Counted from the first letter of the stretch, positions 34,512 to 43,925 are shown. The stretch is DNA of 64,000 bases from an uncultured Muribaculaceae bacterium (GCA_910579995.1 CAJTWH010000010.1:39115-103114), one strand, 5' to 3'. Notes: generated by a model from the letters alone, not told the origin. Numbers and translations: made by a program.

Positions 34512-36371
34512 ATGAAGAAACTGTTAACTCTTATTCTTTTTACCCTCTCCACCGTCGCGGCTTTCGCCGGCAAGGATGTGGTGATTGACGGCGTGCGATT
34601 CTCACTGATGGGCAACAACACCATCAAGTGCTCGGCCGCCGACAAGAAAGGGCTCGTAGATGTCGTCATCCCGGCAAAAATCGAAATCGAGGGCCTGCCA
34701 TATCTCGTAGTCGAAATCGACAAAGAGGGCTTCAAGGGCTGCAAGAACCTGCGCTCGGTGGTGGTGCCGAATACACTTAAGACTATCCGCGAGTGCGCTT
34801 TCTGGAATTGCCCGGCACTGGAGAGCGTGGTATTGCCGGATGAGTGCGAGGTGGAGATATCGAAGGGCAGCTACGGCTACGACCGCTTCGGCGTGTTCCA
34901 TGAGTGCAAGGCGCTCAAACGCATGCGCGGCACCACCAAGATGTATCCCGACTACTTCACCCTGACCGCGCTCTACGACTGCAAGGAAGTGCCGGCCTAC
35001 GATATCATCCGCAGCCTCGACGACGCCAAACGCCGCGCGGCGACAGTCAACACCAATTTCGCCGACTTCGCGACAGCCCGCGTGAAGAAGCCGGTAGAAG
35101 ACTGGCAGCGCCGCAAGGTCTACGAGACCATGGCCCAGTGGGAGGCGCGCGTCACCGAGGCCAACCGCACCAAGATGATTGACGAGGCGATAGCCGAATC
35201 GCGTGCTGAATTTATCAAGACTTTCGCCCCAATGGCTGTCAAAGGCGTGATAGAGGAGTATAACGCCGACTATGGCTTCTACTCGATCTATCTCGGCGAA
35301 TTCGGCACGGTGTATGCCTCAGTGCCTGCCGGCGAGGCCAAAGACTTCGCCGAGCGCTGGAAAGAGGTGGTGATAAAGCCTGAATTCGGTATTCTCGACA
35401 ATGCCTTGGGCATACTGTCGTGCAGCTTCGAGCTTGGCGACAAGGTGTATAAGTCGCCTTCGTCGTATACCGACGATGATTTCAGCCCCATCGCCATGAC
35501 TGTGACCCCGCTCTCGGCAGTGCGCGAGTATGAGCTCGCCGCAGCCCGCCGCAGCGAGGCCAAGGAAGAGAAGCGCAGCTACGAGACGGATATCATCGAT
35601 ATCGACATACCGGGCGCCGAGAGCGACAACCCGCGCACATTTGCCGTGATTATCGGCAACGAGAACTATCAGCGTGTGGCCCATGTAGACTATGCGATGA
35701 ACGACGCCCGCATATTCGCCAAATATTGCGAGCGTACCCTCGGCATACCCGAAAGCAACATCCGCACCTACTACGACGCCACCTTCGGCGACATCCTCGC
35801 CGCCATGGACGACGTCAAGAATATCGCGGACGCATTCAACGGCGACATTGACATAATCTTCTACTACGCCGGGCACGGCATGCCCGACGAAAGCAACCGT
35901 AACGCCTTCCTCATACCAATCGACGCCACCGGCACCCAGCCCGAAGCCTGCTATCCGCTGAGCCGTCTCTACGGCCAGCTCAGCGAGCTGAAGGCCAAGT
36001 CGGTAGTGGCGTTTATCGACGCATGCTTCAGCGGCTCGCTCCGCGGTGATGGCATGCTCGCAAGCGCACGCGGCATAAAAATCAAACCGCGTGAAATACC
36101 TGCCAAGGGCAACTTGGTGGTACTCTCGGCCGCCTCCGGCGACCAGACGGCTTTCCCCTACCATGAAAAGGGGCACGGCCTTTTCTCCTACTATCTGATC
36201 AAGAAAATCAACGAATCGAAAGGAGAGGCCACTCTTGGCGAAATCGCCGACTATGTGTCGTCGGAGGTAGCCAAGCAGGCGGTAGTCGTCAACCAAAAGC
36301 CGCAGACACCGGGCGTGAAAGCCTCGCTCGACCTCGGCACAGCATGGCGCGAGCTCAGACTCCGCCCGTAA
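34512..36371 (+). CDS. exported LRR_5-caspase (C14 metacaspase-like) protein
   Basis: The product is 619 residues from ATG 34512, with a signal peptide (MKKLLTLILFTLSTVAAFAG). Residues ~45-115 hold BspA/LRR_5 repeats (FKGCKNLRSVVVPNTLKTIRECAFWNCPALESVVLP). Residues ~115-365 have no recognised domain. Residues ~376-600 are a C14 caspase domain: TFAVIIGNENY opens the fold, the catalytic His is in FYYAGHG (about H455), the catalytic Cys in AFIDACFSG (about C505), followed by VVLSAASGDQTAF. Both catalytic residues are present, so it is likely an active exported cysteine peptidase. Substrate and role (toxin, surface processing, stress) are unknown. A strong hairpin follows the stop. Confidence 0.87.
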   Translation: MKKLLTLILFTLSTVAAFAGKDVVIDGVRFSLMGNNTIKCSAADKKGLVDVVIPAKIEIEGLPYLVVEIDKEGFKGCKNLRSVVVPNTLKTIRECAFWNCPALESVVLPDECEVEISKGSYGYDRFGVFHECKALKRMRGTTKMYPDYFTLTALYDCKEVPAYDIIRSLDDAKRRAATVNTNFADFATARVKKPVEDWQRRKVYETMAQWEARVTEANRTKMIDEAIAESRAEFIKTFAPMAVKGVIEEYNADYGFYSIYLGEFGTVYASVPAGEAKDFAERWKEVVIKPEFGILDNALGILSCSFELGDKVYKSPSSYTDDDFSPIAMTVTPLSAVREYELAAARRSEAKEEKRSYETDIIDIDIPGAESDNPRTFAVIIGNENYQRVAHVDYAMNDARIFAKYCERTLGIPESNIRTYYDATFGDILAAMDDVKNIADAFNGDIDIIFYYAGHGMPDESNRNAFLIPIDATGTQPEACYPLSRLYGQLSELKAKSVVAFIDACFSGSLRGDGMLASARGIKIKPREIPAKGNLVVLSAASGDQTAFPYHEKGHGLFSYYLIKKINESKGEATLGEIADYVSSEVAKQAVVVNQKPQTPGVKASLDLGTAWRELRLRP

Positions 36372-36390
36372 GAAGTATATTGTAAGCAAG

Positions 36391-36428
36391 CAGGAGGCTA
36401 TGCCACTTCAATTTGGCATGGCCTCCTG
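36391..36428 (+). terminator. strong hairpin after the caspase-like gene
   Basis: A 15-bp stem (36391-36405 / 36414-36428) with one G-T pair and an 8-nt loop starts 19 bp after the stop codon. The U-tract is poor, so termination may be factor-assisted. Confidence 0.6.
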
Positions 36429-36443
36429 TTGTGCGTGTATGCC

Positions 36444-36475
36444 CCGAACGGGCTACGCCCGTTCCCTCGACGAAA
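36444..36475. repeat. REP-like element, type with CTCGACGAAA tail
   Basis: CGAACGGGC-TAC-GCCCGTT is an almost complete palindrome followed by CCCTCGACGAAA. The same palindrome plus tail, with small changes, recurs at 54472-54507. Both copies are intergenic. Confidence 0.6.
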
Positions 36476-36490
36476 GATGACAAACCGACA

Positions 36491-36570
36491 TATTATTTTT
36501 GTGAAAAATAATTTTTGCAGAAAATAATTTATTATTATTTTTGCAGAAAATAATTTTTGTAAAAAATAAT
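36491..36570. repeat. AT-rich palindromic direct repeats carrying -7 boxes
   Basis: Three or four tandem units of an ATTATTTTTG-CAGAAAATAAT type palindrome sit immediately before the ATPase gene. At least two contain TATTTTTG (36494-36501 and 36536-36543), matching TAnnTTTG. They may be tandem promoters or operators for the ATPase gene. Confidence 0.6.
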
Positions 36571-36572
36571 CT

Positions 36573-37964
36573 ATGGAATTTCTTGACCGCAAAGAAGAGA
36601 TAGCCGAGTTGCGACGTGTACTCGACAGTGACACGTCGCCAAAATTTGTCGTTGTCTTCGGTCGTCGCCGATTAGGTAAATCTACCCTTATCAAGCGGGT
36701 ATTAGGGCGCGAGGATATCTACTATATGGCCGGCGATCTGGTAGACAAGGTGCAGCTTGAAATGCTGCAGGAAGTGCTTGCTCAAAAATTCCCTGAAATA
36801 GGCCTGGCAGATTTCGCAGGATGGGAGGAACTCCTGCTGATGGTAAACCGGCTGACAGAAAAGCAATTCACCCTTTGCCTCGATGAATTTCCATACATGG
36901 TGAAACACTCACCGGAATTGCCGTCGGTGATCCAACGCCTCATCGACAGCAAGACACTTAAATACAATCTTGTGATATGCGGCAGCTCCCAGCGGATGAT
37001 GCAAGATATGATTCTCAGCCAAACAGAGCCTCTCTACGGGCGCGCCTCGGCCATCATAGACGTGCGGCCCATACCACTGCCTTACCTACAGGAAGGTCTT
37101 CATCTTGACCCTATATCTACGATAGAAGAATATAGCGTATGGGGCGGTGTGCCAAGGTATTGGGAGCTCCGCGAAGAATACGGCACACTGTCAGAGGCCT
37201 TCAGAGGCATGCTATTAGGCCCGGTTACAGTGCTTTACGATGAGCCTAAGAAACTTTTTCTTGACGATATGACAGCCACCGTGCAATCAGAGTCGCTTAT
37301 GGCTGTGATAGCCGGGGGAGCAAACCGCCTGTCGGAGATAGCAGCCCGTATGGGCCGCGAAGCCACATCGCTCTCGGCACCGCTCGACAGACTGATTCAG
37401 ATGAGCTATATACGCCGCGAGATTCCTTTTGGCGAAAGCCCTAAAAAATCAAAGAAGGGAGTATACCGTATCAACGACCCGATGATGGATTTCTATTACA
37501 CATTCATAATGCCCAATATGTCGGCACTCGCCCGCGGCAGGAAAAATCTTGTGATGGAGATTATCGACTCATCGATGAATGAATATGTGGCCGGCCATTG
37601 GGAGAATCTTTGCCGCGAGGCGGTGAGTGGCAACCGACTCTTCGGCCACCGCTGGGGCGAGGCCTCAAGGTGGTGGGGAACAGTGGCCGACAAAGAAAAA
37701 GGGACATTCAGAGAGATGGAATTTGACGTGATGGCCGAGTCGACCGACGGAAAAGCCCTGCTCATAGGTGAATGTAAATGGACAAATCCGGAGATAGCCG
37801 GTGAACTATACCGCAAACTTCAAGACAAGATATCGCTGCTTCCGGCTGCTTGGGGTAAAGAAATAGTGGTTGTGCTGTTCTTGAAAAACGAGCCCAAAGA
37901 CAAAGCCGGAGATATCAACATACTCTATCCTCAGGATGTGATAGAGATGATGTATGGAGATTAA
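36573..37964 (+). CDS. AAA ATPase of the ATPase_2/DUF234-like family
   Basis: The product is 463 residues without signal peptide. Walker A is VFGRRRLGKSTLIKR (about residues 28-42), and a Walker B-like LCLDEFPYM lies near residue 105. FGRRR.GKS and VCGSSQRMMQDM are typical of the ATPase_2 group. The C-terminal ~150 residues include an EFDVMAES...LIGECKW stretch resembling the PD-(D/E)XK-like DUF234/DUF4143 fold (D...ECKW). Such solitary ATPases are abundant in Bacteroidales, and their function is not established. It is flanked by AT-rich palindromes upstream and an intrinsic hairpin downstream, so it is an independent, possibly mobile, unit. Confidence 0.8.
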   Translation: MEFLDRKEEIAELRRVLDSDTSPKFVVVFGRRRLGKSTLIKRVLGREDIYYMAGDLVDKVQLEMLQEVLAQKFPEIGLADFAGWEELLLMVNRLTEKQFTLCLDEFPYMVKHSPELPSVIQRLIDSKTLKYNLVICGSSQRMMQDMILSQTEPLYGRASAIIDVRPIPLPYLQEGLHLDPISTIEEYSVWGGVPRYWELREEYGTLSEAFRGMLLGPVTVLYDEPKKLFLDDMTATVQSESLMAVIAGGANRLSEIAARMGREATSLSAPLDRLIQMSYIRREIPFGESPKKSKKGVYRINDPMMDFYYTFIMPNMSALARGRKNLVMEIIDSSMNEYVAGHWENLCREAVSGNRLFGHRWGEASRWWGTVADKEKGTFREMEFDVMAESTDGKALLIGECKWTNPEIAGELYRKLQDKISLLPAAWGKEIVVVLFLKNEPKDKAGDINILYPQDVIEMMYGD

Positions 37965-37998
37965 GAGCTTGTTTAAAAAAGAAACTTAAACAAGCTCT
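37964..37998 (+). terminator. terminator of the ATPase gene
   Basis: A perfect 13-bp inverted repeat (37964-37976 / 37986-37998; AGAGCTTGTTTAA) overlaps the last base of the TAA stop. The loop is short and A-rich. There is no T-run beyond it in the plus direction. Confidence 0.6.
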
Positions 37999-38001
37999 AA
38001 A

Positions 38002-38033
38002 TTTGGCTCTTTCGAATTTTGTGCGTAACTTTG
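38002..38033 (+). promoter_or_regulatory. promoter of dcp
   Basis: TTTG at 38002-38005 and TAACTTTG at 38026-38033 are separated by 20 bp, a consensus Bacteroidetes promoter. The ATG follows 25 bp later. Confidence 0.75.
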
Positions 38034-38058
38034 TGGAGTTATAACCCAATCACGTGAT

Positions 38059-40194
38059 ATGAAATATCTTCTTTATGCAGCTTGCGCGGTAGCTCTGGCC
38101 GGAGCCTGCACGAGCAACACGCACAAAAACCCGTTCCTTTCGGCGTATACCACGCCCTACGAGATACCTCCGTTCGACAGTATCTCCTACAGTGACTATC
38201 TGCCCGCCCTCGAAGCCGGCATTGAGCAGAAAAAGGCTCAGATCGATTCTATCGTAAGCAATCCTGAGCCTGCCACTTTCGAAAACACCATCATGCCCCT
38301 TGAGCGCTCGGGAGAGATTCTCGACCGCGTGGCAACCGTATTCTTCGCTCTCGATGAGTCGAACTCTTCGCCTGAGATGGTAGAGATCGCCGAGACTTTC
38401 TATCCCAAATATTCGCAGTTCGGCGACGAGATGACGATGAACGACGCTCTCTTCCAGCGTATCAAGACCGTATATGACAACCGCGAGGGCCTCGACCCCG
38501 ACCAGCGCCGTGCCGTAGAGTCTTACTACAAAAACTTCGTGCGCAACGGTGCCCTCCTTGAAGCCGACAAGAAAGAAGAGCTCAAGGCTGTCAACACCGA
38601 CCTCGCCAACCTCTACCTCACCTTCAATAAGAATCTTCTCAACGCCACCAACGCTTTCGAAATCGTGGTTGAGGACTCGGCACGTCTTGCCGGCCTTCCC
38701 CAGTCGAGCATAGCACAGGCTGCCGACGAGGCCAAGAGCCGCGGCATGGAGGGCAAGTGGGTGTTCACGCTCCACGCACCGAGCCGTCTGCCCCTGCTGC
38801 AGTTCGCCGACGACCGCGACCTGCGCCAGCAGATGTATGAGGGCTACACAAACCTCGCATTCGACGGCGAATACAGCAACCAGCCTGTAATCAACAAGAT
38901 ACTTCAGGCCCGCACCCGCAAGGCCGCTCTATTGGGCTTCAAGGACTATGGCTCGTATATGACCGACAATGTCATGGCCAAGACCGTAGACAATGCAGAA
39001 GACCTGCTGATGAAAATATGGGAGCCTGCAGTAGCCCGCGTGCACGAGGAAGTGGCTGAAATGCAGAGCTATGCCAACAACCACGGCGACAATATCACCA
39101 TCGCTCCGTGGGATTACTACTACTACGCCGAGAAAGTGCGCAAGGAAAAATATGACCTCGACGAGAATGAGGTGCGCCAGTATTTCGCCCTCGACTCGGT
39201 GCGCAACGGTATTTTCTCTATGGCAGAGCGTCTCTACGGCGTTAAGTTCACCGAAATGCCCGACGCCCCCAAATATTACCCCGAGGTTAATGTTTATGAC
39301 GTCACCGACGCCAACACCGGCGAGCACATCGCAGTGTTCATGACCGACTACTATCCCCGCGCCTCGAAGCGTCAGGGTGCATGGATGAGCGAATTCAAAG
39401 GCTCATGGGAGAAAGAAGACGGCACATCGTCGCGCCCGATTATCTACAACGTGGGCAACTTCTCGCGCCCCAGCGGCGACACCCCCGCCCTGCTCACCAT
39501 CGATGAGGTTGAGACAATGTTCCACGAGTTCGGCCACGGCCTCCACGGCATGCTCAGCAAGGCACGCCTCAAAAGCCAGGCCGGCACCAATGTAGACCGC
39601 GACTTCGTAGAACTTCCCTCGCAGATCCATGAGCACTGGGCATTCGAGCCCGAAATGCTCCGCAGCTATGCCCACCGCTGGGACAACGGCGACACCATCC
39701 CCGACGCACTTATCGCCAAAATCGAGGCAGCAGCCACCCACAACCAAGGTTTCACCACCTCAGAGCTTGTAGGCGCCGCACTCCTTGACCTCCAGTACGG
39801 CAAGCTCAACACCACCGAAGACATCGACATCGCCGCATTCGAGCAGCAGGTAAGCGAGGCACTCGGCATGCCGGCAGAGCTCACCTACCGCTACCGCTCG
39901 CCCTACTTCAAACACATCTTCGGCAGCGACGGCTATGCCTCGGGCTACTACACCTACCTCTGGGCAGAGGTGCTTGACTCCGACGGCTTCGAGCTCTTCA
40001 AAGAGAAAGGTATCTTCGACCCCGAGACAGCACAGAAATTCAAAGAGAACGTGCTTGAGAAAGGCGGCTCTGTAGACCCCATGGAGCTTTATGTGAACTT
40101 CCGCGGCCACGAGCCATCGGTCGACGCCCTGCTTCGCAACCGCGGCCTCGCACCCAAAGCAAAAGTCAACCTCAACAACAAATCAGGTAAATAA
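38059..40194 (+). CDS. dcp: M3 family peptidyl-dipeptidase (Dcp-type) lipoprotein
   Basis: The product is 711 residues with a lipoprotein signal (MKYLLYAACAVALAGAC, lipobox LAGAC). The whole length matches M3 oligopeptidases. The zinc motif HEFGH (about residues 489-493) lies in ETMFHEFGHGLHGML. The downstream FVELPSQIHEHW supplies the third zinc ligand region, and the C-terminal SPYFKHIFGSDGYASGYYTYLWAE is the hallmark end of Dcp/OpdA enzymes. It removes C-terminal dipeptides from oligopeptides, probably in the periplasm since it is lipidated. It is monocistronic, with its own promoter and a downstream hairpin at 40202-40231. Confidence 0.93.
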   Translation: MKYLLYAACAVALAGACTSNTHKNPFLSAYTTPYEIPPFDSISYSDYLPALEAGIEQKKAQIDSIVSNPEPATFENTIMPLERSGEILDRVATVFFALDESNSSPEMVEIAETFYPKYSQFGDEMTMNDALFQRIKTVYDNREGLDPDQRRAVESYYKNFVRNGALLEADKKEELKAVNTDLANLYLTFNKNLLNATNAFEIVVEDSARLAGLPQSSIAQAADEAKSRGMEGKWVFTLHAPSRLPLLQFADDRDLRQQMYEGYTNLAFDGEYSNQPVINKILQARTRKAALLGFKDYGSYMTDNVMAKTVDNAEDLLMKIWEPAVARVHEEVAEMQSYANNHGDNITIAPWDYYYYAEKVRKEKYDLDENEVRQYFALDSVRNGIFSMAERLYGVKFTEMPDAPKYYPEVNVYDVTDANTGEHIAVFMTDYYPRASKRQGAWMSEFKGSWEKEDGTSSRPIIYNVGNFSRPSGDTPALLTIDEVETMFHEFGHGLHGMLSKARLKSQAGTNVDRDFVELPSQIHEHWAFEPEMLRSYAHRWDNGDTIPDALIAKIEAAATHNQGFTTSELVGAALLDLQYGKLNTTEDIDIAAFEQQVSEALGMPAELTYRYRSPYFKHIFGSDGYASGYYTYLWAEVLDSDGFELFKEKGIFDPETAQKFKENVLEKGGSVDPMELYVNFRGHEPSVDALLRNRGLAPKAKVNLNNKSGK

Positions 40195-40201
40195 TATTTG
40201 T

Positions 40202-40231
40202 CAGCGGTCTTTAACGGATTAAAGGCCGCTG
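40202..40231 (+). terminator. hairpin after dcp
   Basis: CAGCGGTCTTTAA pairs with TTAAAGGCCGCTG (one G-T pair) around a CGGA loop. It is positioned 8 bp after the stop. Confidence 0.65.
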
Positions 40232-40265
40232 ATATTCAACTGTTTGAGATATTTAAATCATCTAT

Positions 40266-42029
40266 ATGTATAGAAGCAATACATGCGGCGAACTCCGCCT
40301 TAGCGACCAAGGCAAAGAAGTTACCTTGGCCGGCTGGGTGCAGCGCGCCCGCAAAATGGGAGGTATGACCTTCGTAGACCTCCGCGACCGCTACGGCATT
40401 ACACAGGTTGTATTTGACAACGACCACAATGCCGCCCTCACCGAGGCCGCCAACCGCCTCGGCCGTGAATTTGTAGTACAGGTAAAAGGCACGGTTGCCG
40501 AGCGCACCGCCAAGAACCCGCAGCTTCCTACCGGCGACATCGAGATTATCGCCAACGAGCTCACCATCCTCAACCCCAGCGAAGTGCCGCCTTTCACCAT
40601 CGAAGACGACAGCAACGGCGGCGACGACCTGCGCATGCGCTACCGCTATCTCGACATCCGCCGCACACCTGTGCGCCGCAACCTTGAGCTGCGCCATCAG
40701 ATGACCATGGAGGTACGCCGCTACCTCGACAGCAAGGGCTTCCTCGAAATCGAGACTCCCATGCTGGTGGGCTCCACCCCCGAGGGCGCCCGCGACTTCG
40801 TAGTGCCCTCGCGCATGAATCCCGGCCAGTTCTACGCCCTTCCCCAGTCGCCCCAGACACTCAAGCAGCTGCTTATGGTGAGCGGTATCGACCGCTACTT
40901 CCAGATTGTGAAGTGCTTCCGCGACGAAGACCTCCGCGCCGACCGCCAGCCCGAGTTCACCCAGATCGACTGCGAGATGAGCTTCGTAGAGCAAAACGAC
41001 ATCATCGAGCTCTTCGAGGGCATGGCCAAACATCTCTTCAAAGTTATCCGCGGCGTAGAGCTCACAGAGCCTTTCCAGCGCATGCCTTGGGCCGACGCCA
41101 TGAAATATTACGGCAGCGACAAGCCCGACCTTCGCTTCGGCATGAAGTTTGTAGAGCTTATGGACGTGCTTAAAGGCCACGGCTTCAGTGTATTCGACAA
41201 TGCCGCATATATCGGCGGTATCTGCGCTACCGGCGCGGCCCACTACACCCGCAAGCAGCTCGACGCCCTCACCGAATATGTTAAGCGTCCCCAGATCGGC
41301 GCCAAAGGCATGGTATATGCCCGCGTGGAAGAAAACGGCAATGTGAAATCGAGCGTCGACAAATTCTACAGCCAAGAAACCCTGCAGGAAATGGCCAAGG
41401 CCATGGACGCCAAACCCGGCGACCTTATCCTGATTCTCAGCGGCGACGACGTGATGAAGACCCGCAAACAGCTCTGCGAGCTGCGCCTCGAGATGGGTCG
41501 TCAGCTCGGCCTGCGCGACAAGGATAAATTCGCCTGCCTGTGGGTGGTTGACTTCCCCATGTTCGAGTGGAGCGAGGAAGAGCAGCGCCTGATGGCCATG
41601 CACCATCCCTTCACCCATCCCAAGGATGAGGATATCCCCATGCTCGACACCGACCCTGCGGCAGTGCGCGCCGACGCCTACGATATGGTAATCAACGGTG
41701 TGGAAGTAGGCGGTGGCTCTATCCGTATCCACGACAGCGAGCTTCAGGCCAAGATGTTCGAGATTCTCGGTTTCACCCCCGAGAAGGCACAGGAGCAGTT
41801 CGGCTTCCTGATGAACGCCTTCAAATACGGCGCTCCCCCTCACGGCGGCCTCGCCTACGGTCTTGACCGCTGGGTGAGCCTCTTTGCAGGTCTCGACAGT
41901 ATCCGCGACTGTATCGCATTCCCCAAGAACACTTCGGGCCGCGATGTAATGCTCGACGCCCCCGCCTGCCTCGACCAGAAGCAGCTCGACGAGCTCTGCC
42001 TCGCCCTTACCGAACCTAAAAAGAAATGA
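40266..42029 (+). CDS. aspS: aspartyl-tRNA synthetase
   Basis: The product is 587 residues, the full bacterial length. The N-terminal OB-fold anticodon-binding domain (RSNTCGELRLSDQGKEVTLAGWVQ) is followed by the class II core: motif 1 near FLEIETPMLVGSTPEGARDFVVPSR, motif 2 FRDEDLRADRQPEFTQIDCEMSF, and motif 3 GGLAYGLDRW. The inserted GAD domain lies between motifs 2 and 3. It charges tRNA-Asp in the cytosol. The stop overlaps the start of the nif3-like gene by 4 bp, and the zinc-ribbon gene follows closely, a linkage common in Bacteroidetes. Confidence 0.97.
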   Translation: MYRSNTCGELRLSDQGKEVTLAGWVQRARKMGGMTFVDLRDRYGITQVVFDNDHNAALTEAANRLGREFVVQVKGTVAERTAKNPQLPTGDIEIIANELTILNPSEVPPFTIEDDSNGGDDLRMRYRYLDIRRTPVRRNLELRHQMTMEVRRYLDSKGFLEIETPMLVGSTPEGARDFVVPSRMNPGQFYALPQSPQTLKQLLMVSGIDRYFQIVKCFRDEDLRADRQPEFTQIDCEMSFVEQNDIIELFEGMAKHLFKVIRGVELTEPFQRMPWADAMKYYGSDKPDLRFGMKFVELMDVLKGHGFSVFDNAAYIGGICATGAAHYTRKQLDALTEYVKRPQIGAKGMVYARVEENGNVKSSVDKFYSQETLQEMAKAMDAKPGDLILILSGDDVMKTRKQLCELRLEMGRQLGLRDKDKFACLWVVDFPMFEWSEEEQRLMAMHHPFTHPKDEDIPMLDTDPAAVRADAYDMVINGVEVGGGSIRIHDSELQAKMFEILGFTPEKAQEQFGFLMNAFKYGAPPHGGLAYGLDRWVSLFAGLDSIRDCIAFPKNTSGRDVMLDAPACLDQKQLDELCLALTEPKKK

Positions 42030-43108
42030 AACTAAGCGCGATACTTGAAGTCCTCGACAGCTTCGCCCCGCTTGCCATACAGGAGAAGTGGGACAACAGC
42101 GGGCTGCAGATCGGCCTGCCCGACGGCAACGGCGAGGTGACAGGCGTGATGATATGCCTCGACACCACCGAAGCCATCGTGGCAGAGGCCATCGAGCGCG
42201 GCTGCAACCTCATCGTAAGCCATCATCCGCTGATATTCAAGGGCTTCAAACATCTCACCGGCTCTACGCCGCAGGAGTGTGCCGCAGCTGCCGCCATCCG
42301 TGGCGGCGTGGCGGTATACTCCTCGCATACCAGCCTCGACTCCACCATCGGCGGCATTTCATACGCCATGGCGGAGAAACTTGCCGCCACGGTGCAAGGA
42401 GTGGTGTCGGCAGCCGATGTAGAATACTTCTCGGTGCGGGTGATATGCCCGCGGCGTGTGTCGGCCGACGTGCGCCTCGTGCTTCTCGACCAAGAAGACT
42501 CATGCACCTACGCCGACATCGAAGGCGAGAGCATGGCCGACAAGGCATTTGACCCCGCCAAGGGCATAGACCTGCGCCACGAACCGCTCACAGCGGTAGA
42601 GGTGGAGGTCGACAGCCTCAGACTCGGCAAGGTGCTCCGCTCGCTCGCCGGCATGCCCGATTATGAGTCGATGAGCGTCAGCACCACCCTGCTTCGCGCC
42701 CGCAGCACCGACTACGGCCTCGGCGTCTATGCCACACTGCCGGGCGAGGGCATGAGCGGCGCAGAGTTTATTGAGGCTCTCCGCAAGGCTTTCGGCACAC
42801 CGGTGATAAAAGCCTCTGCGGCCTACGAGCCCGGCATGAAGATCCGCCGTGTAGCCCTCTGCGGAGGTTCGGCACCCGATTTCATCGCCCGCGCGGCGGC
42901 TGCGGGAGCCGACGCCTACGTCACCGCCGACGTACGCTATCACGACTTTGCAAATGCCGCCGACATGGCAATGGCCGTATTCGACGTAGGGCATTTTGAG
43001 AGTGAATATTGCGCAAAAGACATTTTTTATCACGTAATTACAAAAAAATTCGCTAACTTTGCAGTCTATAAATCGGAAAAAGAAACAAATCCGGTAAAGT
43101 ACCTGTAA
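42026..43108 (+). CDS. Nif3/YbgI-like dinuclear metal-centre protein
   Basis: The product is 360 residues. KLSAILEVLDSFAPLAIQEKWDNSGLQIG and the metal-binding VSHHPLIFKGFKHL are diagnostic of the NIF3 (DUF34) family, which forms toroidal hexamers with two metals per subunit. GDAYVTADVRYHDF-like residues near 300 and DVGHFESE (about 325) give the remaining metal ligands. An inserted middle domain makes it the longer (YqfO-like) form. Biochemical role is uncertain; a GTP cyclohydrolase-like or metal-chaperone function has been suggested for relatives. It overlaps aspS by 4 bp and is followed after 6 bp by the zinc-ribbon gene. Confidence 0.92.
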   Translation: MKLSAILEVLDSFAPLAIQEKWDNSGLQIGLPDGNGEVTGVMICLDTTEAIVAEAIERGCNLIVSHHPLIFKGFKHLTGSTPQECAAAAAIRGGVAVYSSHTSLDSTIGGISYAMAEKLAATVQGVVSAADVEYFSVRVICPRRVSADVRLVLLDQEDSCTYADIEGESMADKAFDPAKGIDLRHEPLTAVEVEVDSLRLGKVLRSLAGMPDYESMSVSTTLLRARSTDYGLGVYATLPGEGMSGAEFIEALRKAFGTPVIKASAAYEPGMKIRRVALCGGSAPDFIARAAAAGADAYVTADVRYHDFANAADMAMAVFDVGHFESEYCAKDIFYHVITKKFANFAVYKSEKETNPVKYL

Positions 43109-43114
43109 TCATCT

Positions 43115-43891
43115 ATGGCAACAGATAAGAAACCCGAAGCTCCGCGCCCAGTAGAAGAGCGCCTCAAGACCCTGTTTGAGCTCCAGACTATCCTTACCGA
43201 AATCGACCGCATACGCAATGTGCGCGGCGAGCTCCCCAAGGAAGTGCAGGATCTCGAAAACACCATCACAGGCCTCCACTCGCGTATCACCCGCTTTGAA
43301 GACGAAATCGAAGGTCTCAAGGCAAAGCGCGTCGCCGAGCTCAACAAGATAGAAAACAAGAAACTGCTCATTGCCCGCTACCGCCAGCAGCTCGACAATG
43401 TGCGCAACAACCATGAGTTCGACAATCTCAACAAGGAAATCGAATACGAGAACCTCGAGATCGAACTTGGCGAGAAGACCGTAGGCGAAATAGAGCGCTC
43501 TATCGACAACCGTCTTGCCGACATCGAGAACACCAATCAGGAGATTGCCGACCAGACCCATATCCTCAACGAGAAAAAAGACGACCTCGACAACATCGTG
43601 AGCGAGACCCGCTCGGAAGAGGAAAATCTCATCGCCCGCTCCAAGACCCTCGAGCCCCTCGTTGACGAGCGCACACTCACAGCCTTCAAGCGTATCCGCA
43701 AGAACGCCCGCAACGGCCTCGGCATCGTAGTGGTAGACCGCAACGCCTGCGGCGGCTGCTTCAACCGTATCCCGCCCCAAAAGCAGATTGATATCCGCAC
43801 CCACAAGAAAGTGATTGTGTGCGAATATTGCGGCCGTATCATGATTGACCCCGAACTTGCCGCCGACGCCCGCGCACAACTGCCAAAGTAA
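43115..43891 (+). CDS. coiled-coil protein with C4-type zinc ribbon
   Basis: The product is 258 residues. Residues ~15-190 form a long antiparallel coiled coil rich in Glu, Lys and Leu. The C-terminus carries a C4 zinc ribbon: CGGCF then, after about 22 residues, CEYCGR. This matches the PF02591-type family often encoded next to nif3. It may act in nucleic-acid or translation-related assemblies, but no specific role is proven. It is the last gene of the aspS-nif3 operon; a 13-bp intrinsic hairpin follows at 43926-43964. Confidence 0.9.
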   Translation: MATDKKPEAPRPVEERLKTLFELQTILTEIDRIRNVRGELPKEVQDLENTITGLHSRITRFEDEIEGLKAKRVAELNKIENKKLLIARYRQQLDNVRNNHEFDNLNKEIEYENLEIELGEKTVGEIERSIDNRLADIENTNQEIADQTHILNEKKDDLDNIVSETRSEEENLIARSKTLEPLVDERTLTAFKRIRKNARNGLGIVVVDRNACGGCFNRIPPQKQIDIRTHKKVIVCEYCGRIMIDPELAADARAQLPK

Positions 43892-43925
43892 GCAGGCTCA
43901 GGGAGTCCGGACGCAAAATAACCCT

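Noticed and set aside
36573..37964. The ATPase as an antiphage defence gene
   Set aside because: Solitary ATPase_2/DUF234-like genes are common in Bacteroidales and no defence partner genes lie next to it; there is no evidence for defence here.
40236..41843. A 535-codon minus-strand open frame
   Set aside because: Fully antisense to aspS, a certain gene; its His/Ala/Val-rich translation has no recognisable domain.
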